Assembly: GCF_003675855.1 (NCBI RefSeq)
Contig: NZ_RCIH01000008.1
Coordinates: 124,001 to 188,000 of the forward strand
From: Halostella salina
Lineage (GTDB): Archaea > Halobacteriota > Halobacteria > Halobacteriales > Natronoarchaeaceae
DNA: 64,000 nt
Direction: 5' to 3'
Below the pieces are notes generated by a model. That model had not been told where the DNA came from. It saw nothing but the letters and a program-made list of their open reading frames with translations, and ran no database searches. The position numbers were made by a program, and so were the translations under genes. Numbering within the stretch: the first letter of the stretch is position 1; each line of letters starts with the position of its first letter. This document shows positions 41,317-49,513 of the stretch, piece after piece.

Positions 41317-42753
41317 TCAGTCACCACCTGCCGAGGTCGACGTGCTCGGGTCGTCGAGGTCGACCCTGGACTCGGTGAGGTCGCCCTCGCGCCACGTCCC
41401 GCGCCGATACCACGCGTAGGCGACCGCCGCCCCGACGACGTTCGACACCGCGAACGACAGCCAGATGCCGGTCTCGCCGATCTCGCCGGCGGCGACCCAG
41501 GCGATCGGGAACCGGACGAGCCCGAGCATCAACACGGAGATGGCGGCGGCAGTGAGCGTCTTGCCCGCTCCGCGGAAGCTTCCGGTGTACGCGCGCATGA
41601 TGCCGATGAACCCGAACGTCAGCGCGACGTAGCGCAGGAAGCCGGCGGCGATGTCGACGACCGCGGGGTCGGTCGTGAACACGTCGGCGATCGGCGCGGC
41701 GAGCAGCCAGACGAGGACTCCCGCGCCCGTGAGGACGGCAAAGAGGACCGTCGCCGCGAGCCCGGCCGCCCGATCGGCACGGTCGGGCTTGGCCGCGCCG
41801 ATGTTCTGCCCCGTCATCGTCTCGACGCCGCGGGCGACGGCGATCGCCGGCAGGAAGACGACCGAGAACACGCGCGTTCCGATACCGTAGGCGGCGACGA
41901 CCGCGTCCGGGAACAGCGCGACGATGAACAGGAGCAGGTTCATCGACAGCGCCCGTCCAGTTCCCTCGACCGACGCCGGCAGCCCGATGCGGAGGAGCCG
42001 GCGGAGGTAGGTGAAATCCGGGGCCATGTCACGGAGGTTGATCTCGACGCCGCGTGTCCCCCGGAACATGATCGCCAGCCCGACGAAAAGCGCCAGCGCG
42101 CGCGAGAACACGGTCGCGATGGCGGCACCCTCGATGCCGAGTCGCGGGAACGGCCCCCACCCGAAGATGAGGAACGGGTCGAGGACGATGTTGAGGACGA
42201 CCGACCCGAACATGACGAGCATCGGGGTGATCGTGTCGCCGTAGCCACGCATGAGCGAGATGAACACCGCGAACCCGAACATGAACAGCAGTCCCAGCGA
42301 GATGACCTCCATGTAGCTCGACGCGAGGGGCAACACGTCGTCGGACGCGCCCATGAGTCCGAGGAAGTCCTCGACGAGGAAGTAGCCGATACCGCCCAGT
42401 AGCACCGACGCGGTAACGGCGAACGTTACGGTCTGTGAGGCCGCGTACTCGGCCTCTCGCTCCTCGCCGGCCCCGGTGTACTGGGCGACGAGGACGCTCC
42501 CGGCGACCGATATACCCATGCCCAGGGAGATGAGCAGGAACACCATCGGGAACGCGAAGCTGATCGCCGCCAGCGCGTCCGTGCTGTACTGGCCCAGCCA
42601 GAACGTGTCCGCGAGGTTGTAGGCCGTCTGAAACAGGTTCGTCACGACGATCGGCATCGAGAGGAAGAAGAGGGGTTTCCCGATGCCGCCGGACGTGAGG
42701 TCGAACTCCTCGGGCCCTTTGAACAGCGCGCCGAGACGACTCCGCACCCCCAT
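41317..42753 (-). CDS. MATE-family multidrug efflux transporter
   Basis: This 478-residue transporter has twelve hydrophobic helices and NorM/DinF-type repeats (YNLADTFWLGQYSTDALAAI; PILM-type second half GRALSMNLLLFIVALFPDAV). It should export organic cations or drugs using Na+ or H+. The ATG overlaps the stop of a 17-codon upstream reading frame (TGATG). Upstream of that is an ACTAACCAGTTAGT palindrome placed between TATA-like sequence and start, fitting repression by the divergent TetR protein. Confidence 0.9.
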   Translation of the reverse strand: MGVRSRLGALFKGPEEFDLTSGGIGKPLFFLSMPIVVTNLFQTAYNLADTFWLGQYSTDALAAISFAFPMVFLLISLGMGISVAGSVLVAQYTGAGEEREAEYAASQTVTFAVTASVLLGGIGYFLVEDFLGLMGASDDVLPLASSYMEVISLGLLFMFGFAVFISLMRGYGDTITPMLVMFGSVVLNIVLDPFLIFGWGPFPRLGIEGAAIATVFSRALALFVGLAIMFRGTRGVEINLRDMAPDFTYLRRLLRIGLPASVEGTGRALSMNLLLFIVALFPDAVVAAYGIGTRVFSVVFLPAIAVARGVETMTGQNIGAAKPDRADRAAGLAATVLFAVLTGAGVLVWLLAAPIADVFTTDPAVVDIAAGFLRYVALTFGFIGIMRAYTGSFRGAGKTLTAAAISVLMLGLVRFPIAWVAAGEIGETGIWLSFAVSNVVGAAVAYAWYRRGTWREGDLTESRVDLDDPSTSTSAGGD

Positions 42754-42806
42754 CAGCTTGGGGCCTCCGTCACGTTCGGACTGCCGGTTGCTACGTGGTC
42801 GGTCAT
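42753..42806 (-). CDS. 17-codon upstream ORF coupled to the MATE start
   Basis: The frame MTDHVATGSPNVTEAPS ends in TGA that shares its A with the MATE ATG (TGATG). Its own ATG is 20 nt downstream of the ACTAACCAGTTAGT operator, where a leaderless transcript would begin. If used, MATE translation would depend on termination-reinitiation. It might instead be an accidental frame in the leader. Confidence 0.4.
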   Translation of the reverse strand: MTDHVATGSPNVTEAPS

Positions 42807-42825
42807 AGCGGTAGTTGTCCGACTT

Positions 42826-42839
42826 ACTAACCAGTTAGT
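42826..42839. promoter_or_regulatory. TetR operator candidate 1 (ACTAACCAGTTAGT)
   Basis: ACTAAC-CA-GTTAGT is a perfect palindrome in the MATE/tetR intergenic region. It lies between a TATA-like CCTTTTGAC (minus strand, about 42842-42850) and the leader ORF. An identical 14-mer occurs at 43948-43961, on the far side of tetR. Confidence 0.7.
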
Positions 42840-42910
42840 CAAAAGGCTTTGGAACCCGGTCCGAACGTGGGTCAAAACCGTTATGCGGTCACGGACGAAC
42901 GCGGTACGTA

Positions 42911-43507
42911 ATGGCCGACCCATCGGAGCATACGTTCTCCGAGCCCAACGAGGAGATAATGCAGGCGACTTACCGGGCACTTCGTACCCACGGGTACGCC
43001 GACCTCACGGTCAAGCGGATCGCCGAGGAGTACGGGAAGTCGACCGCGGCGGTACACTACTACTACGACACGAAAGAGGAGTTACTCGCCACGTTCCTCG
43101 ATTACCTCCTGGAGCGGTTCGTCGACTCGATTCAGGGGATCGAGACGACCGACCCCGAGCAGCGACTCGACATCCTGCTCGACGAGTTGCTGCTCAAGCC
43201 ACAGGAGAACCAGGACCTCGCGGTCGCGTTACTGGAGATGCGGAGTCAGGCACCGTACAAGGAGGCGTTCAGCGACCGATTCCGGCAGAACGACGAGTAC
43301 ATCCGTTACATGCTTAAGGCGGTGATCAACCACGGGATCGACGAGGGCGCGTTCGCGGACGCCGACGCGGACCACGTGACGCGCGGACTGATGACAATTG
43401 TCGACGGCGCTCGTACCCGTGCCGTGGTTTTCGACGATATGGAGGCGCTCGAAACAGCCAGACAGACAGCCGACGAGTACGTCGAGGCGACCCTGCTGGA
43501 GAACTGA
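42911..43507 (+). CDS. TetR/AcrR-family repressor
   Basis: This 198-residue protein has a TetR HTH at about residues 16-60 (IMQATYRALRTHGYADLTVKRIAEEYGKSTAAVHYYYDTKEELL). A helical ligand domain follows (LLLKPQENQDLAVALLEMRSQ). It is divergent from the MATE exporter, the classic pairing for drug-responsive repression. Two identical palindromes flank the gene. TTATG at 42881-42885 about 26-30 nt upstream is its probable TATA box, so operator 1 is closer to the MATE promoter than to its own. Confidence 0.9.
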   Translation: MADPSEHTFSEPNEEIMQATYRALRTHGYADLTVKRIAEEYGKSTAAVHYYYDTKEELLATFLDYLLERFVDSIQGIETTDPEQRLDILLDELLLKPQENQDLAVALLEMRSQAPYKEAFSDRFRQNDEYIRYMLKAVINHGIDEGAFADADADHVTRGLMTIVDGARTRAVVFDDMEALETARQTADEYVEATLLEN

Positions 43508-43511
43508 CCGG

Positions 43512-43940
43512 CTACCGTTCGGAACCCTCGTCCGCCGGCGTCGCCACCTCGACGTCGGCCAGGTCCGTCGAACACCACTGGCAGAAGTCGAGGTCACCGT
43601 CGAGTTCCTTGCCGCAGTTCGGGCAGTGCGTGAACTCGCCGTCCCCGTTCGGGGTTATCCGGGCGACGAAGTTCCCTGCCCGGGCGAGGAGGTAGGCGTC
43701 GATGACGCTCACCGCCCCGACGACGTAGATCGGCGCGATCGCAAGCGGGTCCACGGAGCCGCCGGTCGCGAACGCGTTGACGGTGGCCGGGTCGACGAAC
43801 AGGACGGTCACGGCGAACAGCACGAGTAGCCACCCGAGGGCGCGCCGCCACCGCCGGAGATACAGGTGGCCAAGCCCCGTGACGAACGCCGCCAGCAGCG
43901 CCGCGAGCCACGGTCGTTTGTCCGAGATGGGTCGGGACAC
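43512..43940 (-). CDS. Membrane protein with C-terminal zinc ribbon, TetR-regulon member candidate
   Basis: This 142-residue protein has three hydrophobic helices, the first near residues 10-30 (WLAALLAAFVTGLGHLYLRR). A C-terminal zinc ribbon with two CxxC pairs follows (CPNCGKELDGDLDFCQWC). It uses a GTG start with an ACTAACCAGTTAGT palindrome only 7 nt upstream and a TATA-like CTTATGG behind it. It converges with tetR (stops 5 nt apart). It is therefore likely to be controlled with the MATE gene. Confidence 0.78.
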   Translation of the reverse strand: MSRPISDKRPWLAALLAAFVTGLGHLYLRRWRRALGWLLVLFAVTVLFVDPATVNAFATGGSVDPLAIAPIYVVGAVSVIDAYLLARAGNFVARITPNGDGEFTHCPNCGKELDGDLDFCQWCSTDLADVEVATPADEGSER

Positions 43941-43947
43941 GGATCCA

Positions 43948-43961
43948 ACTAACCAGTTAGT
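43948..43961. promoter_or_regulatory. TetR operator candidate 2 (ACTAACCAGTTAGT)
   Basis: This is identical to candidate 1 and extends to the 16-nt palindrome AACTAACCAGTTAGTT. It sits between a TATA-like CTTATGG (minus strand, about 43964-43971) and the GTG start of the zinc-ribbon membrane gene, the same architecture as the MATE promoter. Confidence 0.7.
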
Positions 43962-44062
43962 TAGCCATAAGCCTTCCCCTCGTTCAGGTCCCCTCGCGTC
44001 CGTCGGTACCCCACGGCTCCCCGTGTCGGTAGACCTTTACGGCGCGGTGACCGCGACCAAAC

Positions 44063-44662
44063 GTGGATTCTCACGAAGTCCGGCGCGCCTGGGCGGACCG
44101 CTCCGGCGAGTACTCGCCGACGTACTACGCCCACTACGGGCCGGACGCGACGAGCGAGCTGATACAGTCGGTCCTGGAGCGACGTGCGGGGCGCGAGGCG
44201 AGCGTGCTGGAGGTGGGCTGTAGCGCCGGCCGCCACCTCGCCGCACTCGCCGACGCCGGGTTCTCGGACCTGACCGGCGTCGACGTCAACGGGGAGGCGC
44301 TGGACGTGCTCGCGGAAACGTACCCCGACCTCGCCGCGACGGGTACCTTCCACGAGACGACCATCGAGGAGTACGTCACCGGACTCGACGACGCCTTCGA
44401 CGCGGTCTTCTCCGTGGAGACGCTACAGCACATTCACCCCGACGCAGAGTGGGTGTTCGACGAGCTGGTCCGGATCACCGACGGGGTGCTCGTCACCGTG
44501 GAGAACGAGAGCGGCGCTGCCGGGGCTGTGAACTACGTCGATCAGGACGTGCCGCTGTACTATCGTGACTGGAACGGGGTGTTCACCGACCGCGGGCTGG
44601 TCGAGGTCGAGTCGACCGAAACGAAACGGGACACCGCCAGGGTGTTCCAGCCCCCGGAGTGA
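44063..44662 (+). CDS. Class I SAM-dependent methyltransferase
   Basis: This 199-residue protein has motif I VLEVGCSAGRHLAALADAG near residues 48-66, LTGVDVNGEALDVL as motif II, and FDAVFSVETLQHI as motif IV. The acceptor is unknown. The start is a GTG at 44063. Its short length suggests a small-molecule or side-chain methylase. It is divergent from the zinc-ribbon membrane gene and convergent with the dihydrofolate reductase gene. Confidence 0.84.
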   Translation: MDSHEVRRAWADRSGEYSPTYYAHYGPDATSELIQSVLERRAGREASVLEVGCSAGRHLAALADAGFSDLTGVDVNGEALDVLAETYPDLAATGTFHETTIEEYVTGLDDAFDAVFSVETLQHIHPDAEWVFDELVRITDGVLVTVENESGAAGAVNYVDQDVPLYYRDWNGVFTDRGLVEVESTETKRDTARVFQPPE

Positions 44663-44682
44663 GCGTCCGGGGGACCCTCGTC

Positions 44683-45159
44683 CTACCCGTCGGCCCGCCG
44701 CCATTCCTCTAGCGTGTACCCGTCGTACGCCGTCTCCTCGGCGAGAACCCAGTCGTCGCGGTCGAAGTCGGGGAACCGTGCGTCGCCGTCGTACTCGCCG
44801 TGGACCCGACTCAGCAGCATCCGGTCGTAGTGGGGCAGGAGCGCCCCGTACACTCCGCTTCCGCCGAGAACGTACAGCGTCGAGCGACCCCGGTCGCGAG
44901 CGATCTCGATCGCCGTCTCCGGGGCACCGGCGTGCGTGACCGACGGGTCGTCGTACGACCGGTCGCTCCGGCTCAACACGATCTGTTCCGCGCCGGGCGG
45001 GTCGTCGAACATTCCGAACGTCTTCCGCCCGATCAGCACCGTCTCGCCGGCGACGCGTTCCCGGTAGCGTCGCACCTCCTCGGGGAGGTTCCAGGGGAGC
45101 GTCGGTCCGTCGCCGATGACGCCGTTCTCGCTGACGGCCGCGACCGCGATCACTTCCAT
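44683..45159 (-). CDS. folA: Dihydrofolate reductase
   Basis: This 158-residue DHFR has IAVAAVSENGVIGDGPTLPW (the first beta strand and loop), VLIGRKTFGMFD, and LYVLGGSGVYGALL for NADPH binding. It reduces dihydrofolate to tetrahydrofolate for thymidylate and purine synthesis. The usual substrate-binding acid after the PW motif is Glu here (NLPEEVRRY). Haloarchaea such as Haloferax have two DHFRs; which one this corresponds to was not determined. Confidence 0.88.
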   Translation of the reverse strand: MEVIAVAAVSENGVIGDGPTLPWNLPEEVRRYRERVAGETVLIGRKTFGMFDDPPGAEQIVLSRSDRSYDDPSVTHAGAPETAIEIARDRGRSTLYVLGGSGVYGALLPHYDRMLLSRVHGEYDGDARFPDFDRDDWVLAEETAYDGYTLEEWRRADG

Positions 45160-45216
45160 GGGTCGGCGTTCGCGCTCCGGGGAGTAATTCCCATCGCTCC
45201 GGGACCGCTGTAGCTC

Positions 45217-45549
45217 CTACCGCCGCCGGGGGAGCACCTGCCCCCAGAGGAGTTTGTCAAGCAGGCGCACCGTCAGCGGCTCCTCGACGGTGAGACAGCA
45301 GGAGAGTCGGGGGTAGCCAAAGCGGAGCGCGGCGGCGTCGTGCCAGTGCGTCGGCTCCGGGGCCGGGTCGACCTCGACGGTGCAGGTCGCACACAGCCCG
45401 CGACCGCCGCAGTTCGCGTGCTTCGAAACCGTCCCGTACACGGGGAACCCGCGGTCGAGCAGCGCGTCACGGAGGGTCTCGCCGCGCTCGACGGCGACGG
45501 TCCGTTCCCCGTCCCCCGTCACGACGGTCACGGGTATCTCCTCGGCCAT
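45217..45549 (-). CDS. Plant-type 2Fe-2S ferredoxin
   Basis: This 110-residue ferredoxin-like protein has cluster ligands in HANCGGRGLCATC (three cysteines) and a fourth Cys in PRLSCCLTVEEP. It should carry electrons in the cytoplasm. The ATG at 45549 (MAEEIPVTVV) is preferred; an in-frame ATG eight codons earlier adds no conserved sequence. It ends about 57 nt from the dihydrofolate reductase gene, on the same strand. Confidence 0.86.
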   Translation of the reverse strand: MAEEIPVTVVTGDGERTVAVERGETLRDALLDRGFPVYGTVSKHANCGGRGLCATCTVEVDPAPEPTHWHDAAALRFGYPRLSCCLTVEEPLTVRLLDKLLWGQVLPRRR

Positions 45550-46049
45550 GGTGTCCCGTTCGCACGCCGTCACCGTGTGCCTACCGGTGGACGGTGTGCG
45601 TTCGACTGGCCACCACAGTTCGGCGGCGAAAGAGGGGGTCGGAGCTTACAACGCATCCCGGGAAATTGCCGGTTTCGAGGACCGTTGGACCAGCGTGGGT
45701 ATCCATCCGGTTGGAGCACCGTTCTACGTCGGGTCGACGACGGAATCTACGCCATCGGCGATGACGGCCGTCTCGGTTCTGGAACGAACGAATCGACGAA
45801 ACCGACTCTCTTCCGTAGTGACCAGGTTGCGACCACGCGACGGCAGGCGCTGGTCACACGGCACGACCGAACCGCCCACGCAACCGCCCGAGGACCTCGG
45901 CGGGTAACGTTTATTTACCCGGACGAGAGCCGATAGGTAGAGCTGACCGATGACCGTATCCCCCCGTTTCTGACCCGTCTGCCGCCCACGTAGCGCGGCT
46001 CCGGGCCATGACACAGTCCCGCCAGCGAAGCGACTCCCACCGAGAACGC
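45550..46049. other. Intergenic region without convincing genes
   Basis: About 500 bp. TTTATTTAC near 45910-45918 is a plausible TATA box for the downstream acetyltransferase, implying a leader of about 110 nt or an earlier start. Several open frames cross the region but none has coherent composition or motifs. Confidence 0.4.
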
Positions 46050-46625
46050 ATGCCAGGACCGACGTTCATCGACTGCGACCGCATCGAACTCAGCCCGCCC
46101 GAGGAGGCCGACATCGAGTTCCTCCAGAAGGGCGTGAACCATCCGAAAGTCCGCCGGTACGTCACCGTGTTTCGGACGCCGTACAGCGAGGAGAACTATC
46201 GCGAGGAGCTGTGGCCGCTGGACACCGACGAGGACAGCGTCACGCTGCTACCCGTTCCGAAGGACGGGGAGTTCGAGGGCGAACCGGTCGGATCCGTCCA
46301 GTTAGCCCCCATACAGGACCGGGACGGGTACGCCAACTTCGGCGTCTGGTTCCACCCCGACGCCTGGGGCGAGGGGTACGCGCTGGAGGCAGGCGCGAAC
46401 CTGATCGAGTACGGCTTCCGCGACCTTCGGCTCCACCGCGTCTCGGCGACGGTGATGGCCCCCAACGACGCCTCCCGGCGGCTCTGCGAGCGACTCGGGT
46501 TCACCCACGAGGGGACGACCCGCGAAACGCAGTTCGCCGACGGCGAGTACGTCGACGTGGAGCGGTACGGACTGCTGGTCGACGAGTGGGACGGCCCCGA
46601 TACAGTACTCGGAAGTCGGGGGTAA
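46050..46625 (+). CDS. GNAT-family acetyltransferase (RimJ/RimL-type)
   Basis: This 191-residue N-acetyltransferase has the RimJ/L pattern: GVWFHPDAWGEGYALEAGAN for acetyl-CoA binding and NDASRRLCERLGFTHEGTTR in the C-terminal half. Substrates in this group are protein N-termini or small amines. The ATG coding MPGPTF is chosen because homologues begin at IDCDRIEL-like sequence; an ATG 14 codons earlier is possible. Confidence 0.82.
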   Translation: MPGPTFIDCDRIELSPPEEADIEFLQKGVNHPKVRRYVTVFRTPYSEENYREELWPLDTDEDSVTLLPVPKDGEFEGEPVGSVQLAPIQDRDGYANFGVWFHPDAWGEGYALEAGANLIEYGFRDLRLHRVSATVMAPNDASRRLCERLGFTHEGTTRETQFADGEYVDVERYGLLVDEWDGPDTVLGSRG

Positions 46626-46772
46626 CTCGGGGGCTGCGACGCCCCATAATCGCCGGCCGCTGTGACAGGGGTAGAACGACTCGGATCGCGGTGGAGGCGG
46701 GCGATACTCCGGTGCGGAGTGTCGACGGCGAGATCGAACGTTTCTACTCGGTCCGCAAGACAGGTACGGCCG

Positions 46773-47810
46773 ATGGTAACTGGAGGGTTCCTGCCCGACT
46801 CACCGGCGGTCCATATCGCGGCGATCATCGTCGCCACGGGAGTCATCTGGCTCGGGAGCGGGTGGCTGGAGGAGTCCGCCGAGCGGCTGTCGGCCTACTA
46901 CGGTCTACCGGCGGTGGTCCAGGGGTCGATCGTGGTCGCAGTCGGGTCGAGCTTTCCGGAGCTGGCGAGCGTGGTGTTCACCGCGCTGGCCGGCGTGTTC
47001 GACATGGGCGTCGGCTCGATCGTCGGGTCGGCGATCTTCAACGTGCTCGTGATCCCGGCGCTGTCGGCACTCGGATCGGAGGGGGACCTGGAGACCAATC
47101 GCACGCTCGTCTACAAGGAGGCGCAGTTCTACATGATCGCGGTGTCGGCGGTCGTGGTGACGTTCGCGCTCGCCGTCATCTACGTCCCCGTCGGCGACGG
47201 ACGGGCGCTCGCAGGGGAGATCACGCGACCGCTGGCGGCGATTCCCCTGCTGCTCTACGGGCTGTACCTGTTCATCCAGTGGCAGGACGTGAGCGACCAC
47301 GAGGCCGAGGCGTACGATGGCGAGATCGCCCTCCGTCGCGAGTGGACGAAGCTCGCTGCCGGGCTGGGCCTCATTCTGGTCGCCGTCGAGCAGCTGGTCG
47401 GCAGCGTCGACTCGCTTTCCGCGACGGTCGGTATCCCGGAGTTCCTCGCCGGCGTGACCATCGTCGCGGCGGCGACGAGCCTCCCGGACACGCTGGTGAG
47501 CGTCCGGACGGCCCGCGACGACCGGGCGCTCACGAGCCTGGGCAACGTCTTCGGCTCGAACACGTTCGACCTGCTGGTGGCGATCCCGGTCGGCGTCATG
47601 CTCGTCGGCACCCTCGCGGTGGACTTCGCCGTGGCGGTCCCCATGCTCGGCGTGCTGACGCTCGCGACCGTCGTTCTGTTCGCCTTCCTCCGGACGGACC
47701 TCTCGCTGTCGAACGCGGAGTCGTACGTGTTGCTCGCGGCGTACGTCCTGTTCGTGGTCTGGATCGTCGCCGAGACGGCCGGCGTGACCGGCTTCCTCAA
47801 AACCGGCTGA
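46773..47810 (+). CDS. Sodium/calcium exchanger-family membrane protein
   Basis: This 345-residue CaCA-superfamily antiporter has two inverted alpha-repeats. The first contains GSSFPELASVV and GSAIFNVLVIPAL; the second contains ATSLPDTLVSV and GSNTFDLLVAIPVG. Ten hydrophobic helices are expected. It exchanges Na+ for Ca2+ or other cations. The first repeat keeps its Glu, while the second has Asp in the equivalent position, a family variant. The start is the ATG for MVTGGFLPD. Confidence 0.87.
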   Translation: MVTGGFLPDSPAVHIAAIIVATGVIWLGSGWLEESAERLSAYYGLPAVVQGSIVVAVGSSFPELASVVFTALAGVFDMGVGSIVGSAIFNVLVIPALSALGSEGDLETNRTLVYKEAQFYMIAVSAVVVTFALAVIYVPVGDGRALAGEITRPLAAIPLLLYGLYLFIQWQDVSDHEAEAYDGEIALRREWTKLAAGLGLILVAVEQLVGSVDSLSATVGIPEFLAGVTIVAAATSLPDTLVSVRTARDDRALTSLGNVFGSNTFDLLVAIPVGVMLVGTLAVDFAVAVPMLGVLTLATVVLFAFLRTDLSLSNAESYVLLAAYVLFVVWIVAETAGVTGFLKTG

Positions 47811-47863
47811 CCGCACGACCGCCCAACACCGCCCGCGTCCGGGTGAGGGGTTACGCCCCCGAC

Positions 47864-48070
47864 TCAGACCTTTTCGAGCGTCCCGGACCGACACTGCGAA
47901 CACGCCTCGCTGGGCGGTTCGATGAGCACCGACTCGCACGCGGAGCACTCGTAGAGGTCGACGGATCGTGCGTCGGCGATCGTGCCGCCGGTGACCGACG
48001 TGCCGGGGGCGGTCCGCGACGACAGGAGGTCGGTCCACCGTGACCGCAGTCGGGACAGGATCTCGCGCAT
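47864..48070 (-). CDS. Small zinc-ribbon protein
   Basis: This 68-residue protein has a C-terminal treble-clef-like ribbon: CSACESVLIEPPSEACSQC, two CxxC pairs separated by 12 residues. The N-terminal part (MREILSRLRSRW) is basic and amphipathic. The chosen ATG is at 48070. It converges with the exchanger gene. It may bind nucleic acid or a partner protein; function unknown. Confidence 0.75.
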   Translation of the reverse strand: MREILSRLRSRWTDLLSSRTAPGTSVTGGTIADARSVDLYECSACESVLIEPPSEACSQCRSGTLEKV

Positions 48071-48259
48071 ACCGAAACGGAACGGACACGGCCGAATGAG
48101 TCCGCGGCCAAAACGAATTGGTATCACATGAGAACGCACACCGCGGACGGGAAGGGGAACGAGTTAAACCGTCGGTCCACGAACGTGAATCCATGGGGAG
48201 CACGCCATTGCTGAAGCCGAAACCGCGATACGTCCGGGCGTCTCGCCCGGTGATGTCGG

Positions 48260-48706
48260 ATGAGTGATCCGCTCTTTCGCCGGGTCGTCGTCCCGGTCGC
48301 GAGCGAGGAAGACGCCGCGGCGACCGCCGCCTCGATAGCGCCGCACATCGACGCGGCTGGCGGGGAGGTGGTCGCGGTGTTCGTCGTCGAGAAGGCCGGC
48401 GGCGCGCCGGACAAGGCGTCCGTCGAACAGCGCGAGCAGCACGCCGAGACGGCGTTCACCCGGTTCCGGGCGGACCTCGGGGACGTGAACATCGAGACGG
48501 AGATCCGGTACGGAACCGACGTGGCGGCGGCGATCGTCGAAGCGGCACGCGACGCCGACGCGAACGCCATCGCCTTCACGCCGCGCGGCGGGAGCCGGTG
48601 GGTGAAACTGCTCACCGGCGACGTGTCGGCCGACCTGATCGCCGCGAGCGACCGCCCGGTTGTCGTCCTCCCGGACCGAACGGAGGACGGCGAGCGCGGC
48701 GCGTAG
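48260..48706 (+). CDS. Universal stress protein (UspA-like), divergent type
   Basis: This 148-residue Usp-fold protein opens FRRVVVPVASEEDAAATAAS. The usual GxxGR...G(S/T) loop is replaced by RGGSRWVKLLTGDVSADL, so nucleotide binding may be weakened. It heads a group of three plus-strand genes with an HTH protein and a HalOD1 protein. Confidence 0.78.
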   Translation: MSDPLFRRVVVPVASEEDAAATAASIAPHIDAAGGEVVAVFVVEKAGGAPDKASVEQREQHAETAFTRFRADLGDVNIETEIRYGTDVAAAIVEAARDADANAIAFTPRGGSRWVKLLTGDVSADLIAASDRPVVVLPDRTEDGERGA

Positions 48707-48791
48707 CGCCCCCGGCGGTGACTACCCGGGACGTTTCCGCACCTTTCCGGCCACCAGAGTCTATACGCTGGACGGGCTTGTCCCGATAGCA

Positions 48792-49184
48792 ATGGCGGTG
48801 GACGCGAAACGGGACGAACGGCAGGTGATCGAACGGTGGGACACGGTGTTTCAGGCATTGACGGCGGAGCCGCGACGACAGATGATCGTCGCCCTGCTGG
48901 AGGCACCGCCCGACCGGGAGCTACCGCTCCCGGAGGCGGCGAACCCGTCGTACCTGCTCATGGACCCGGAGGACCTGTATCTGGAACTCCGGCACACGCA
49001 CCTTCCGCTGCTGGCGGCGGAGGGATACGTCCGCTGGGACGACGACCCGCTCGTGGTCCGCCGGGGCCCGAACTTCGACGAGGTCGCTGTCGTGTTTGAG
49101 TCGTTACAGTCCGCCGCCGAGCGACTCCCCGACCAGCTAGTCCAGGGCTGCCAGCGCCTCGAAGAACGGAGGCGTCGCTCGTGA
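48792..49184 (+). CDS. ArsR-like winged-helix protein (DUF7344-like)
   Basis: This 130-residue protein has a winged helix with FQALTAEPRRQMIVALLEA near residues 20-38 and a second half LRHTHLPLLAAEGYVRWDDD that resembles haloarchaeal DUF7344 regulators. It overlaps the downstream HalOD1 gene by 4 nt (GTGA), so the two proteins are made together. It is a probable transcriptional regulator without visible ligand residues. Confidence 0.75.
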   Translation: MAVDAKRDERQVIERWDTVFQALTAEPRRQMIVALLEAPPDRELPLPEAANPSYLLMDPEDLYLELRHTHLPLLAAEGYVRWDDDPLVVRRGPNFDEVAVVFESLQSAAERLPDQLVQGCQRLEERRRRS

Positions 49185-49441
49185 CCCGCGACCGCCGAGT
49201 CGTACTGGAGGTCCTCGAGGCGCTCGCCGCGGCGGAGGGGGTCGAACCCCACGAACTGGACTACAGTCTGCAGGAACACGTCGATACGGACAGTCTGGAG
49301 CGCCTCGCCGAGATGGAGGATGCGGAGTGGACGCTGACGTTCTCGGTGCCGGACCACGAGGTGACGGTCGACAGCGACGGCGGGATACTCGTCGACGGGG
49401 AGGCGGCGGCGTCGGACGAAGTCGACCAGCTCGAACGGTGA
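49181..49441 (+). CDS. HalOD1 output-domain protein
   Basis: This 86-residue protein is a stand-alone halobacterial output domain 1. It has VVLEVLEALAAAEGVEPHELDYSL and the C-terminal beta strands around FSVPDHEVTVDSDGGILVDG. HalOD1 is usually found alone or at the end of signalling proteins in haloarchaea. Translational coupling to the winged-helix gene suggests they form a regulatory pair. Confidence 0.84.
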   Translation: MTRDRRVVLEVLEALAAAEGVEPHELDYSLQEHVDTDSLERLAEMEDAEWTLTFSVPDHEVTVDSDGGILVDGEAAASDEVDQLER

Positions 49442-49513
49442 TCGAGGGTCGGACCGTCGGCAAGCGCCGCTCCCACGCACAGGTTCTTGGGACGGTCACG
49501 AGAACGTCCCGGC

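Noticed and set aside
45724-46014. A 96-codon minus-strand frame before the acetyltransferase gene
   Set aside because: It is strongly basic, has no motif and overlaps the probable promoter of the acetyltransferase.
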